Source of the DNA: Sistotremastrum niveocremeum HHB9708
Lineage: Eukaryota > Basidiomycota > Agaricomycetes > Sistotremastrales > Sistotremastraceae
Reading direction: 5' to 3'
DNA: 64,000 nt
Assembly: GCA_001630475.1 (NCBI GenBank)
Contig: KV419421.1
Coordinates: forward strand, 277,519 to 341,518
The notes beneath the pieces were generated by a model, which saw only the letters and a list, made by a program, of their open reading frames with translations, had not been told where the DNA came from and made no database searches. Positions 35,411 through 46,840 of the stretch are shown one piece after another. The first letter of the stretch is position 1. The number at the start of each line of letters is the position of its first letter. Position numbers and translations under genes: made by a program.

Positions 35411-38400
35411 AGGAGGGAACAAGAAAGGATGGGGGACTCTTCCGATAGTGCGAAATTACTTATGCTTTCGACGGGCTGGGATTGAACATTCAAAGAACGA
35501 CGATAGCAACGGGCAACCAAAGCAGACGCACCGACTTATACATTCTGCATTATTCTTTGGAGGGGAGACGAGCAAGAGTTCCAAGAGAAAGGCCAGCAGC
35601 GGAAGACTCAAGGGAAGACTGAGCGGAAGCAGGAGCGGAATCGGATGTCGAGCGTTGATAGTAGCGACGAGCTCGCGACCACCCCTCCTCTTGACTCGTT
35701 CAAGCATGTTACCGGTGCGCGTTCCTCTTTATTATGACTTGGATGATATACTTCGGGTGCTCAGATTAGTTGTTCAATGTCTCCCATTGACATCAAAATT
35801 TTCCAGCAATTTTTAGTCATTTTAACGCCCGAATCGCGACAACGCCGTCACAACGGGAACTTAAAATTTCTTTATTCTACCTTGACTCAGACTTGACGTG
35901 ATCCTAGACCTACATATTCGTACCTTGTATATCTTGCTTCAGGATTTTATCTGTGCTCCAAAGTCGATATCATCAGCCTTCAGGTTTCTCTACCTTCATC
36001 GCCGCGGTGAAACCTGCAAAGACCAACGAATGTCACGCGACGAGAGAAGCAAAGGCAGACAGATAGGCCAACTGACTGAGATCGAGATGGACGTTCCCGC
36101 ATTCTCGTCCCTTGGTACAAGTCGCAAGTGCAAGATATCCAAGAGACAGTGCGGTGGGGTCTTTGTGACTGGTTGCACAATCCGACGAAGAATGGCTGTT
36201 GCCCCATCCAACCATAATCGAGAACCGCATCGTCGGAGGCTCGAAGCTAGTTCCGCAGCTCCCTTGATCGACGCAGCTCTCCTACGCTTCATCAGCCTCG
36301 CCGTTTCCTTGGCAATCATAGGAAGAGAACATACTCTCGAGGATAATGGGAAACGATGACCGTAGGATCACCTCTCTTCTGGCATCGCTCAAGACCTTTG
36401 AAGTCGGCTCGTCGAAGGAATGAACGGGACTGCATTGAGCGAGGTTGAGGACAGCCGTTGCATCTGGTTTATCATCTGGACAAGTATCCGCCATTCACAG
36501 AGCGATTATCTGAGGCTTTGGTTTCACATGAGACGGAGGAAAGGGAGGTTAGAAAAATATTAAACATACAGGTACTCAAACGTCGGACGGAGGTAAGAGG
36601 AGGCAATGAGTCAACTGAGGTCGGTGAGACGCGCAAATTGCAGTGGTAGGACGCCGCATCGTTGTGTGATTCGCTCTCGTAGCCAAGGTAGGAGGCGTTC
36701 ATATATGAGAGAATTGACAAGTTTAGACAGTGCAGCCCAATACTGATCGGTTTACTGAGTGAGGGTGTTAATTCGAAGGATTCCGGAGAAGAGAGCGTTT
36801 ATATGGCGCTGAGCGTAGTCGCAGCTTTACTGAAAATGATGAGAATGTCATGAATTAAGACTATTAAGCTCACTCACGAGAAGCAGGAATCCATGTTCTA
36901 CTAGCTTTTTATGACCAGTTATGGCAGCGAATTGAGGACGGATGGGGCATAGGAGATAGGCTGCGACGTAGAACATTCATGGTAAAGATCCTGATAGAAT
37001 CGTAAACCTTTGAATATCGGATACGAATCATCCTTGAACTTACCTGGCCCATGATGCTATTGTGGAATGTCGTCGATCACGACAGCCCGAACGACAGATC
37101 CGGCGATTGTCTCTCTTCTGCGAGCGTGACGATTTTTTGGGTGTCCCGGTGCATAGATCATACATCGAAGCCGCCGAATGAGTTCAATTTGGCTTGCGGA
37201 CGTCGGGACTAAACGCGCCGAGAGGCCATATGGAAGGCGTCATAATGCTGATATGTTGATGGGGGTTCGACATAGTGGCATAATGCTCTGGGAGAATCCT
37301 GCAGCTACAATAGTTGCTTGAAGATAGGTAAGAGCGCATCCGATGATCAGGGATTGATACTGGAGGAGACAATGCTTGGTTCCTTTCGGAGGGCACTGAG
37401 AGCACGACCTTCGCAATCACGGCATCTGGAAAAAGACTCAGTCTATCTCTCGAAAGTAGGACCCAGTGGCCCACGAACCAGATGAGTCACAGCCTTCAGA
37501 ATGCAACTCTCTATCCTTTGCTTCTGATCTACGATGCCATATGGATTGGGACTTCTTCCGGGGTATGTTGCATGGAGTATGTTGACTTCTAGGAGACGCA
37601 GGCTAGATGCCACCTCGGCGATGCTGAAGTTCCATAATCGATGTCCATACGACGGATGCGAGAGATTATGCCAGTGGATGCCACGCTGCCGTCTGGTCAG
37701 CAAGATAATCCCAAGACGATGAACGCGTCACTCACGAGTAAAGCAGCATCGCGGCTATCCCACCGTTTCCACTGTCTGCCAACCATTTCCCTTAATCGAT
37801 TGATGCTCAGGCCTTCCTTACTGATAAAGACGTCTTTTCAAGTAGACTACTGCCAGAGCCAAACGTCGTGATCCGTGCTCTCCTCAAGTCTGAGTAGTCA
37901 TGAGTCACTATTGACCATTATTCTCAGTATTGTTGATAGGAGTACCTGGAACTCTGAAAGTCAAGAGAGGAGATGTCCCTTCCAAAGTCCTCAAATCGCC
38001 GCAACGCAACCGAACTTGAAGATGCGCATTCCATGCAAGTCTTCACCACAGCCAGATATCTCTCGGTGTGTTGATGTGAAAGACGAGTAATACTTCTGAA
38101 GACAGAGTAGCCAGCCTTTGAGGTTTGAGGCCCGTCAGCGCGTGACTGACGTCGACGACGGTCAAGAAAGTCTGGGACATTGATGACTAAGCAATACGGC
38201 TTCATCGTTCTGAGAATCTGAGCCCTCGGTATTGCCAATATCTATATCTGATGACTTATCCTACGATGAATCTGCGTCCGTCGTTCCAAAAATGTGCATA
38301 ATCTGGATCCCTCTGCTCAAATTCTCGAATTTGCGTTTTTACTTGGCTTTTACGGTCATCGGTTGTGTTCCCAGCTCGAACAAAAGGCGACTTCCCAGGT

Positions 38401-38930
38401 TGATGACCATGGAATCTTCTTGTGTATTCAAGGCTGATGCAAGGATCAGGTGCGATGGCTTGCGCTCAGTAATACTGTATTGGAAAGCCGAGGTCCCATC
38501 GATGATCATTCAGGCCGAATGCGCTCTTGATTTCATCAAAGCATTGCGGTCCATCATGACTCCTTGGTCGTTTCTCTGGACTCAAACGTACCGATCATCG
38601 CAAATTAGCCTTTGAAATGATACCACAAGATTATCTTATTATATAGGCGAAGTTGAGATGGGCATACCCCCTCCCAGAAGATGGGTCCGAACCGCGTTTC
38701 CATCGTGCATCAAACGGAGTCCATGCTCGTCGACACAGTCTTCGGTCCATCGAAGTCTCTCTCCAATAGTGAAACTGTCTCCTTGAAAGTCGCTAAGCGT
38801 CCGACACAACGGTCGCACAGTGATCTCTGCCACCCCACCCGCACACCTTCATACGCTGTGCCCCAGAGCATCAAGGGCCCATTTTTCTCGCGAATGGTTT
38901 CCGCTCCGACTCATTGTATAATGAAGCCCA
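35411..38930 (-). other. Gene-poor stretch with weak minus-strand coding pieces
   Basis: Nothing convincing is seen from 35411 to 36281. From 36282 to 38930 several minus frames look like remains of an F-box or leucine-rich protein, for example LPWLRERITQRCGVLPLQFA at about 36600-36690 and WNFSIAEVASSLRLLEVNIL at about 37570-37630. Stops and frame changes are frequent and I could not join them into one gene. A low-quality or decayed locus is the most I can support. Confidence 0.25.
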
Positions 38931-39010
38931 TGTTAGAACCTAATGTTCTCCAAGACTTAAGAAAATCGTATGAGATCCAGATAGAGTTAGTATCAATAAA
39001 TATAAAAAGG

Positions 39011-40493
39011 TCAGTCATCATCCACGACATCCATAATCTGATCTTCTTCCTCTTCTCGTCTCCTTTCTTCTCTTTTAGCAGCTTCTTTCGTCCGTCTCGC
39101 CAGATCTTCATCTTCTTCAAGATCGACGGCTCGTAGTTCTTTGTTGCAGCCTGCTGCGGGACATCTTTTCGTCCCGCGTCCGAGGTATTCGAGGATAGCG
39201 GCTTTGGAGAATGAATGTTTGCACTTTTTCCTGGATTGGGATTGAGCATTGTGGCTGTTGTGGAAAGGGATATACGTACGAAGTCATGGGTTCCACAAGG
39301 AGTGTGAGCGTAAGAGGACATTTATAATCTTGAGTAACACCGCCGATTTCGATTTCATCTTCATCGTCCTCTTCGTCGCCATCCTCTGTGAAAACGTCAA
39401 ATTCTGCTCAATTTTAGTTAGGAAGTGTATGCACCTCTCGGAAGGAATGCGGTGATGGGTGGCATGGCATCTTGGTGTTTCGCTTCCTGAAGAAGGCCAT
39501 TAGTAGGACGAAAACGTATAAACAAGGAAAAAAACGGTACCCAGACGCCGCTCCAGTACTTGCTATACGCGTCGTTCTTGGCGAACTTTTGACGAGAAGT
39601 CAAGGCATGATAAGCCTCTATCTGTTGATCTGTATTCGTCCTCCATTGATCGAGGACATCAGTCTAGACAAAGAAAACACGTTAACATTCGTCGTGATCA
39701 CGTCGAGAACGGCTTACGATCTCCTCTCCGCGAAGGACGCGCTGACGAAGGTTGTCAACAGTTTTCTCCCGTATCTGCACTTCCTTATGCAGATTGATCA
39801 TATCCCGCATAAGAGTATTCAGCTCTTCCGAACGCTGAACAACAATCAGACAGAGGCCACAATGCCACCCAAGATAATGACATACCTCATTCCACTCCGC
39901 CTCATCCGCCCGATCCGCAACAGTCCTCGCCACATTCGCAGTAAGCTGAAATCCCTCCGGATTCAACGTCTTCGCAAGCTGCGACCACTCTCCCGTGATC
40001 CCTTTCAATATCTCCATCTCCTCTTCTTTACCCAAAGGCAGATCCGTAAAGTTCTCAGGATCGAAATGGAACTCAGGCGCCATGTCGACTTCGCCTTGTC
40101 CATTTGCGTCTCCCATATCGTCTTCATCCATCGCCATTTCACTCGCTTGAGCGCGGGATGTCGACTGAGACAGAACAGAGATAAATGAGCCATTGACGCC
40201 AGCCTGAGTCGCGTTACGGGTAACACAAAGGGCGTACCTGATGTCCATTCTCTTCTGCGCGTCCTTCATTTTCTTTATCCTCGTCGTCCTCCTCGCGTTT
40301 CGTGACGCGTCTCTTCTTGCTCGATTTCTTGTTAAGACCTGGCATATTCTCTCGCTTGACTTGTTCTCGAAAAACAAACCTCGACTTTGATTTCGCGAAG
40401 AGGGATATTGTATCCGAGACCCGACGACGCGTCTTTCCGAAAGAGTTTAGGGCAGGCTTGATAGCAATTTGTGGACTTCGTCAAAGCAGACAT
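39011..40493 (-). CDS. NSE2: Nse2/Mms21 SUMO E3 ligase of the SMC5/6 complex
   Basis: The first exon starts MSALTKSTNCYQACPKLFRK at 40493. Later exons give KKRRVTKREEDDEDKENEGR, an acidic linker, ILKGITGEWSQLAKTLNPEG, MRDMINLHKEVQIREKTVDN (the helical Smc5-binding region), and YSKYWSGVWEAKHQDAMPPI. The C-terminus has the SP-RING: DYKCPLTLTLLVEPMTS joined to RKKCKHSFSKAAILEYLGRG and TKRCPAAGCNKELRAVDL, ending in DQIMDVVDD at the stop 39011-39013. The zinc ligands C...C-x-H...C-x-x-x-C of Nse2-type SP-RINGs are all visible. The protein attaches SUMO to repair and cohesion factors in the nucleus. The intron inside the SP-RING (GTACGT...CCAG, about 39230-39280) gives a clean join. Length (about 330 residues) fits fungal Nse2. 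Confidence 0.9.
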
Positions 40494-40531
40494 CTTCAAC
40501 GACGTCGTGCTGAGAGGAGACTCTGGAGAGT
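40494..40531. promoter_or_regulatory. 38-base divergent gap between NSE2 and MRPS12 start codons
   Basis: The two start codons point away from each other with only 38 bases between them. The promoter elements and leaders of each gene must therefore lie partly inside the other gene, or the transcripts overlap at their 5' ends. No TATA element is visible in the gap. Confidence 0.6.
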
Positions 40532-41162
40532 ATGTTTTCGGTGCTACGCAATGCCATGAGATCATCATCCCTCACATCCCCCACCTCACTCCTCCGACAA
40601 ACGCCCTCATTCCGTTCATCCCCTCCCTCAATAACAACCCTCATCCGCTTATTCCACCCCACCCCGTCCTTCAACGCAACACTAAACCAATCCATCCGCC
40701 GCAAACCTCACAAAAAGCCCAATCCCTCCAAAGCTCCCGCCCTCGACGGCTGCTTCCAACGCAAAGGCGTCTGCACCAACATATTCGCCAAGAAGCCCAA
40801 AAAGCCAAATTCAGGCAATCGAAAAGTCGCTAGGGTGAAATTGACAACGGGGAAGACTGTGCTTTGTTATATTCAGGGAGAGGGACATAATTTGCAGGAA
40901 CATAGTGTTGTGCTTGTCAGAGGGGGGCGGGCACAGGATTTACCGGGTGTTAGGTATGTTTTCCTTGTCGACGAAAGAGGGTGATTGGAGGTGTTGATGG
41001 TGGGTTCGTAGGTATAAGCTTGTGAGAGGGGCGTTGGATTTTAATGGAGTTGTGAATCGGCAGACGGCGAGGAGTAAATATGGAGGTGAGATCCAACGCT
41101 GACTGAACTTTCATCATACTGACACCGACCCCCCTCCAGCAAAGAAAGCCAAGAAATCATAA
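40532..41162 (+). CDS. MRPS12: Mitochondrial small-subunit ribosomal protein uS12m
   Basis: A long presequence ([20 protein letters not shown]) precedes the S12 core. The core has [80 protein letters not shown] and [20 protein letters not shown]. Two introns in the last part (GTATGT at about 40953 and GTGAGA near 41084) join to [15 protein letters not shown] and AKKAKKS, with the stop at 41160-41162. The PNSGNRK and [18 protein letters not shown] motifs are diagnostic of uS12, the decoding-site protein. Length is normal. Confidence 0.94.
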
Positions 41163-41845
41163 CTCACGCATACGCATATCTGTACAGACCTTTATTTTTA
41201 ATACCACTTTACATCATCGCACACACCTGCAGCCCTTCACGAAGTCTTCGTTCCGCTTTCCACTGTTCACACCGACCCTAATAGGCCTGCCTCGTGCCAC
41301 GCACGAAGCGTGCTTACGACAAGCTCAAGCGCACAGTCAGGGCTTGTTGAATGGCTCAACACTTATTCCGCGCCACGAAGCCATCCCTCGACGAAGCATC
41401 AACGGGGGCTATACATGTACAACTCCATTGTTTGGAGCTTATCTAGGGCGTAACGGGAACCTTCATGGAATTCACTGGCAATACGAATGATCCTTCGGTG
41501 GTTCTATGTCATCCTCGAGTCCCACTACGGAATTATGACATGCACGCATATCGAGCGTCCTTGATATCACTTGTTGTCCAAGAAGACAGTTGTCTCGTAT
41601 GTACGTGTACTTCGCTCAGGTAGAGATTCGTAAGTGGATTTCGTTACCTGATCTTCAACAGCTCCTCTATTCGGACCTCGATTCAACTTGCTCGGCTCTC
41701 ACTCTCAGGACCCACAGATACGACAAAGCACCACGTAACGCTGGCGCGGCGGCGCCGCACGCATTTCAGTATCCAATGAACAAAAACCGCACCCCAACAA
41801 ACTCAAGGAACATAATTTCAAATGACCCGGACGACCCCGTCAATA

Positions 41846-41970
41846 AATCCAGCGATCCGACTGACACGGAAAGTGTAAATCTTTGATTCCCGCAAGGCGC
41901 CAATGCCAATTGCAAGGAAGGGAGAGGGTTTAGGTCGGAGATTCTGCATTGATTTTGTGAGATTCGGTGC
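41846..41970 (+). repeat. PACG repeat, copy C (hairpin-bearing short repeat)
   Basis: It contains the block CCGACTGACACGG shared with copies A and B, then hairpin P1 ACAC/GTGT (41864-41867, 41873-41876; loop GGAAA), then TAAATC, a variable middle, and P3 CGGA-GAT-TCTG (41936-41946, one G-T pair). PACG is only my label for this family. Confidence 0.6.
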
Positions 41971-42337
41971 GTCATATACGTATGCGCGCGGTGAAATTTG
42001 TTTGCGATTGGGTTCGATCGGTCACTGCAATCATCTCGCAGGCTCTCTACATTTTTAAACGAACCCAAAGAGTATCGCAAAGACTTGCTCTTGCTTTTGT
42101 CGTTCGTGTTCTCACCTATCACTCGCAGATCCAGAGTTCGAACCTCCACGTTGATGTCATACTTACGCTCCCCCAAATCAAGCGTCAAATCGCTCGGCAA
42201 ACCCAAGCTCGCCTCCTCGCCTCATCAAATTCCGCCTCTGCCCCAATGAAAAGCACCGCAAAGCTAAGGCTCATCAGTACACCCCATGAATCCCTTACAA
42301 ATCGGAAAACAGCCCAAGTAGACATCTAAGTAAGGAA

Positions 42338-42470
42338 ATACACGCGACCCGACTGACACGGGGGTGTAAATCCTTGATTTGGAGTTCGATCAAGGAAGGC
42401 AGGGAAGCGTTCTAGCGGAGATTCCGCTCTGAGTCCTTGATTTTGACTTGTGGACATGTCCCAAAGCGTC
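42338..42470 (+). repeat. PACG repeat, copy A
   Basis: It starts ATACACGCGACCCGACTG. P1 is ACAC-GGGG-GTGT (42356-42367). P2 is TCCTTGAT/ATCAAGGA (42371-42378, 42389-42396). P3 is AGCGGA-GAT-TCCGCT (42414-42428). All three stems are perfect. It lies upstream of the broken orphan gene. Confidence 0.65.
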
Positions 42471-42788
42471 GACCCGGCAGCGACCCACTGGCATGAGCCA
42501 GGTTCGAGAGCGAACATGCAAATTTTCTCGATCCGCCTTTCATAGTAGTCTATTTTCTACCGCGTTACATTCTTTTTCATCGCAAGATTTTATATCTATT
42601 TTAGCGATAATTTCCAGATACTGTACTCTGTAGCTGGTACATGAGCTGTTCAGACGAGTTCAGAGCCTGGACAGTCGCCGCAGATCGGAGATCAAACGCC
42701 GGCCCGCCTTCCGAGTCAGGTTTCCGCCGCTTTGCCGATCTCCCTTCCGACGAGCTTGTCTCACCTGAACTTTGATTTATTTGAGGCT

Positions 42789-43760
42789 ATGGATCCCGCG
42801 TATATGGACAAGAGTGAGTACTGCCTTTCGTTTCCCCGAGTCTTCGTTACGAGTGTTATTACAACGTTCTTGCAGAGATCGTGGACTTGAGCGAGGATGA
42901 GCTCATTATGCTAGGATTCGTAGGAGACGGTGCGCTGCGCTACTATCACACACCTCTATCACACAATATTCTCTGTTCTGATATCATTAATATTGTAGAT
43001 GTACATCCGGAAGTCGTAGATATGGTCAAGACAGTGAGGGCTTCCCCTCAGCACCTTAGCAGTATGTCCCGTCTCCCCATCTTCTTTAAATCGCACTTTC
43101 GTTCTCACGTACTCCCAGGTATAACCTGCTCCATGTTAGACTGCGTCAAGCACAGATACTCAGATCAGCCTTCTCAAGATGCTTCTATGACTCCAGATCC
43201 CTTCAAGTTACAGCGCCCTAGCAGCCCCGACTCAAAAGACTACACCGTCGTCCCTCCCGCCCTCATCTCCAAATACCAGTCTACCTTCTATTATACCGGT
43301 ACATCCACCGACCCACCCCCGCTCATCTGGCGTTCCGACCTCCAACCCCACCCCCCAAACTTGAAGCCCATTTTTGGAAAATCCCCACAAAGACAATCCA
43401 CAGCGTCTCCCGTACGAGACTCACACAATGAATACAGTCTAGGAAGAAGTAGCTGCTCAAATCGTTAAATCGATTACTAGTAAGGAACGCGGTGTTAAGT
43501 ATTCGGCGATTATGCCTGTTCGTTTTTCTATCGTTGCAATTGAGTGTGGGGAGGAAGGGGAAGGGGAGAAGGAAGGATATTTGGGTCCGGTGGTTGTTTG
43601 GATTGCGGTTCGGCCTGATACGACTGATGCTGTGGCTCTTCGCGATGCTACACCCGATATTCTTGATATACTCGCTGAGGCACAGATCACTGTTGTCGTT
43701 ATCGGATGGTATGAAGGATCCGTCGAGAGGATGGTCGATTGTAAGTGATGAGCGCGGAGG
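42789..43760 (+). pseudogene. Broken copy of an uncharacterised basidiomycete protein family
   Basis: Exon 1 starts MDPAYMDK with a GTGAGT donor. Next come KIVDLSEDELIMLGFVGD, VHPEVVDMVKTVRASPQHLS, SDQPSQDASMTPDPFKLQRP, YTVVPPALISKYQSTFYYTG, and KTIHSVSRTRLTQ in one frame. The rest continues in other frames as EEVAAQIVKSITSKERGVKY, SAIMPVRFSIVAIECGEEGE, YLGPVVVWIAVRPDTTDAVA, LRDATPDILDILAEAQITVV and VIGWYEGSVERMVD. The GPVVxWIAVxPxTT...DILxIL...WYEGSV core is one I recall from many agaricomycete orphans. Between HSVSRTRL and EEVAAQ there is a frame change, and a TAG where the family usually has Trp. After ERMVD the expected MSAEDDGTS lies in yet another frame. It therefore looks like a recently broken host gene. 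Function is unknown. Confidence 0.55.
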
Positions 43761-43908
43761 ATGACGGTACGAGTTGAACGAGGCTCACCGTCGGTACATC
43801 CCAATTTGCGTCTCACTCGTGCCGTTGCTGAGATCAAGACATTTTTCTTGCAGTGTTTCGTGATGCTATTCCACTTCTTTCTCGATCGATTTTGGATTAC
43901 GTTTGGGG

Positions 43909-44040
43909 ATACACGCGACCCGACTGACACGGGAGTGTAAATCTCTGGTTCAATTTTCCATCTCGATCGAAGAAATGAGAGGTCTAGGGGTGAGTCGGAG
44001 ATTCCGGTTTGGACCTTTCAGACCTTGACTCGTGAGGTTG
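43909..44040 (+). repeat. PACG repeat, copy B
   Basis: It starts ATACACGCGACCCGACTG, identical to copy A for about 24 bases. P1 is ACAC-GGGA-GTGT with a GNRA-type loop (43927-43938). P3 is TCGGA-GAT-TCCGG (43995-44007). It lies just after the broken orphan gene. Confidence 0.65.
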
Positions 44041-44337
44041 AGCGTTGATACAGTTTATCGAGTTTGTTATAACTTATCCTTAATATCGATTCTGCCACTG
44101 GACTGATCATCATATATCTTATAGTTCACTCAAACATAATTGCAAAGCTTACTATCTTTATGTGCTATACGCCAGACTGAAACCTCCATTGAGTCGCCTG
44201 TGTCTGAGTGCAACTCATATGCGTTGCACCACCCTCATTCCCATACCGTCGCCTGTCGAGATCTCGGGGAACCGCAGGATCACACTGTCAGCCCTAGCCC
44301 TCAACTTCGTCCGTACACGCCTAGCCCAAGTATAGCA

Positions 44338-44470
44338 ATACACACGCCACACACGAATCCGAAAGACACGGGAGCGGAGCGGCTGTCCACAGGAGTGTAA
44401 ATCGATCTGATCGGGTCCTAGGAAGGACCTAAGTGAGGACATTCCGCTGGTAGTATGTATATGCGATGTG
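44338..44470 (+). repeat. PACG repeat, copy D
   Basis: A more diverged copy starting ATACACACGCC. The P1 arms GACAC and GTGT (44365-44369, 44395-44398) enclose a longer loop. P2 is GGTCCT-AGGA-AGGACC (44414-44429), a perfect stem with no sequence similarity to P2 of copy A. P3 is reduced to GGA-CAT-TCC (44437-44445). Confidence 0.55.
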
Positions 44471-44660
44471 CTATCACTTTTCAGTCCGAGACTTTCAGAG
44501 ATTCGGAAGTCATGGGTACTGAAGTGCTGTGCGAAGCTCGGATTTGACCGTTCCAAACGGTTCACGAGAGACGGGGCGAGTCCGTCGCTCACTAAGACCG
44601 TTACCCCAGTCACTAATATTAGTGCTAGGATGAGATAGACAAACACCGGTCCGCCGCTAA

Positions 44661-44810
44661 AAACACACAAACACGGTCCCCGAAAGAAACGGATCCAGGA
44701 TCGCATATGTATAGGGCCATAGCGTAAATCGCTGATTCCTGATTTAGCCTCTACTTAGCACATGTAGAAAGCCATGAACCGGGAACTAGTTGTTCCCTGG
44801 TTAGCGCACG
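44661..44810 (+). repeat. PACG repeat, copy E (diverged)
   Basis: It shares ACACAAACACGG, CCGAAAGA and CGTAAATC (ends 44730) with the family, with an expanded P1 loop. Downstream, AACCGGGAAC pairs with GTTCCCTGGTT (44777-44786, 44792-44802; one bulge). A further trace, CACG-CAAAGA-CGTG-TAAAT near 44990, may be a sixth remnant. Confidence 0.4.
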
Positions 44811-45058
44811 GTGGGGTTTGGTTGGTCGGCGGTGCAGAGAAGCGGTGACGGTGTTTGTGGTACAGTACATTAAGCTAGTGTGATGGCGCTTTGGGTACTG
44901 AGAGCTTGTGTAGACTTCACGAAGATGTTACTAGGTCTACTAGTATTCTTGCAATCACTGGCAGCATTTGTTATCTTGAATCCACTGCACGCAAAGACGT
45001 GTAAATAGAAACCGTCACGCAAAACCAAGTCTCACCAGGACGATCAAACGACCGCACT

Positions 45059-45151
45059 TACGGTTGCCCCTGAGTCCTTAGTAGAAAATTTCAAAATACA
45101 AATTTCGTTTTCATTTCTCACGATAGGTTTCCCGAGCTATTTCACCGAGGC
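45059..45151 (+). repeat. Left terminal inverted repeat
   Basis: About 93 bases matching the reverse complement of the right end with roughly three mismatches (for example GGTTTCCCGAGC here against GGTTACCCGAGG there). Confidence 0.85.
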
Positions 45152-46407
45152 CAGTCGCTGGGGACGCCGGATGCAGATCCAGATTCGTTCGGCTATCTCG
45201 GAGAAGGCTCTGTGTTGGCGGAGTTTGAACAACTTCAACCAAGCTTGCAACCAAGGCGTGCTCTGCTCATCGCTCAAGGCTTCGCATAGGCCCGTCTCAC
45301 GATCTCAAGGCTTCATCGTCGCAGTCATGTTGTGGAATCCTCCAAATGGACCATTCTCTGCCCGATTCCCTTGCTGCCCGATATCCCGACCCCCATCATA
45401 TAGTCGGTTATGTAACTCGGAGTTCCGTCGGTTTGTATCTCCCAAGGTTATTGAGGCATAGCTTGCGGGCATATTGATTAAAATGCTCTGGTGTCTTGTA
45501 TTATCGATTTCACGACTATCTCCTCAATTCGGATCTGCTATTCGTACTCCCTGTGACACTGAAAGCTTCGGCCTTTCTCACAAATATCAGATGATCGCCG
45601 GCAACAATCTCGTCTTTTGGAAGAGTCTAAAAACCTATCCTCGGTCCTCAAATGCTTCTACAAGCATCATATATCATATTTTTCTCATCTCCGTTCACAA
45701 TCCATCTCCAGAAGCGCGATACTAACTCTCTTCTTCGCCTCCGAGTCGTTCTTCAATGATAGCGCAAGGTTGAGAATTGAATACCGTGCTCGTAACTCTC
45801 GAATATCAACAGGACAGATCTATGATGGAGGAAGCAGGCGAGGTGTTCGAGGAATACTCCTGGTTCACGGGGCACTGGTATATGCGTCCTGGTCTATGTC
45901 GTTTGTCCTCCGAGTTTTTCTTCCGCTGAGAGTCGTGATCTTTTGATTACAGATTGATCACTTCCAGCTCTCCGTTCGGACCATTTCAAGGCAATTTCCC
46001 GCTGCTAGACACTGTCAAAGTCCTCTCTTCTCTGCAGCCATCGATTTTCTCGTGTTCCGACTCGATATCCCAAACTTGGTTTCTAAGGCTCTTTTGCTCT
46101 TTCAGTTCTGCCTCGCTTCTGGGGTCATTGTGCGGTTTATTGGTTCTCTGTAATGACCTGATGCTTGGTTGTCTTGCCTCGTCGTATGGCAGAACATCAA
46201 TGTCGGACTCGGATGAGAAACCTTATCGAACACATCACATGGGAGAGCAGGGGATGAGTGTCACATGTGCGAAAGGTCGTGAAAAATTCGCGAGGATTTT
46301 GAGGAAGATGAGGTCACGGCGAAGGAAAAAGTAGGACACATAGATAGACGAACAGAACGAGAGCAGTGACATGGTGCTTTAGATCTCACAAGCAGTCGCT
46401 GATTTGA

Positions 46408-46423
46408 TATATATATATATATA
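46408..46423. repeat. (AT)n microsatellite
   Basis: Eight alternating AT dinucleotides inside the transposon. Simple slippage-prone sequence. Confidence 0.8.
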
Positions 46424-46747
46424 GCGAGTTGTTAAGGACTTGAACAGATGATACATGTCAGAATTGCGGAAAAGCTTCACGAAATCAACGTGGATCCTTA
46501 AACAATGCTTTGGGCAAAGAATTCGAAAGGTGGTACGAGAATACGTTCGGGACATATGTTTCCGTTATCTCCGTGAACGTCTTTGACAAGTCACGGAAAT
46601 CTGTCGCATAGCGGAGAGAGGGAAATTGAGCTCAAGGAGTCGCAGGTCTCACGAAGTAATATTCGAGCAGCCCTTGCTATAAGCCTACAACGCGTACGAA
46701 TCTAACATGCTCTGATATCCGACAACGTGGCCAAACCCAAAAAGGCG

Positions 46748-46840
46748 GCGTCGGTGAAATACCTCGGGTAACCTATCGTGAGAAATGAAAACGAAATTTG
46801 TATTTTGAAATTTTCTACTAAGGACTCAGGGGCAACCGTA
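46748..46840 (-). repeat. Right terminal inverted repeat
   Basis: Mirror of the left end, ending GGGCAACCGTA and followed directly by CGCACT. Confidence 0.85.

Larger units (their letters stand above)
45059..46840. mobile_element. 1.78-kb DNA transposon with about 93-bp terminal inverted repeats (likely non-autonomous)
   Basis: The left end (from 45059) and the right end (to 46840, read in reverse) begin TACGGTTGCCCCTGAGTCC and stay aligned for about 93 bases with only about three mismatches. The hexamer CGCACT flanks both ends (45053-45058 and 46841-46846), fitting a 6-bp target-site duplication; a 2-bp TA duplication with ends at CGGTTG is the other reading. The near identity of the ends points to a young insertion or recent gene conversion. 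No DDE transposase, zinc finger or other transposition gene is recognisable inside. The inside has short frames, for example 45171-45461 and 45954-46334 (ending HHMGEQGMSVTCAKGREKFA), of unknown origin, possibly captured host sequence. The superfamily cannot be assigned. A (TA)n run sits inside near the right end. Confidence 0.8.

Noticed and set aside
41846-44040. PACG copies as TPP riboswitch, hammerhead or tRNA
   Set aside because: None of the core motifs of these classes is present.
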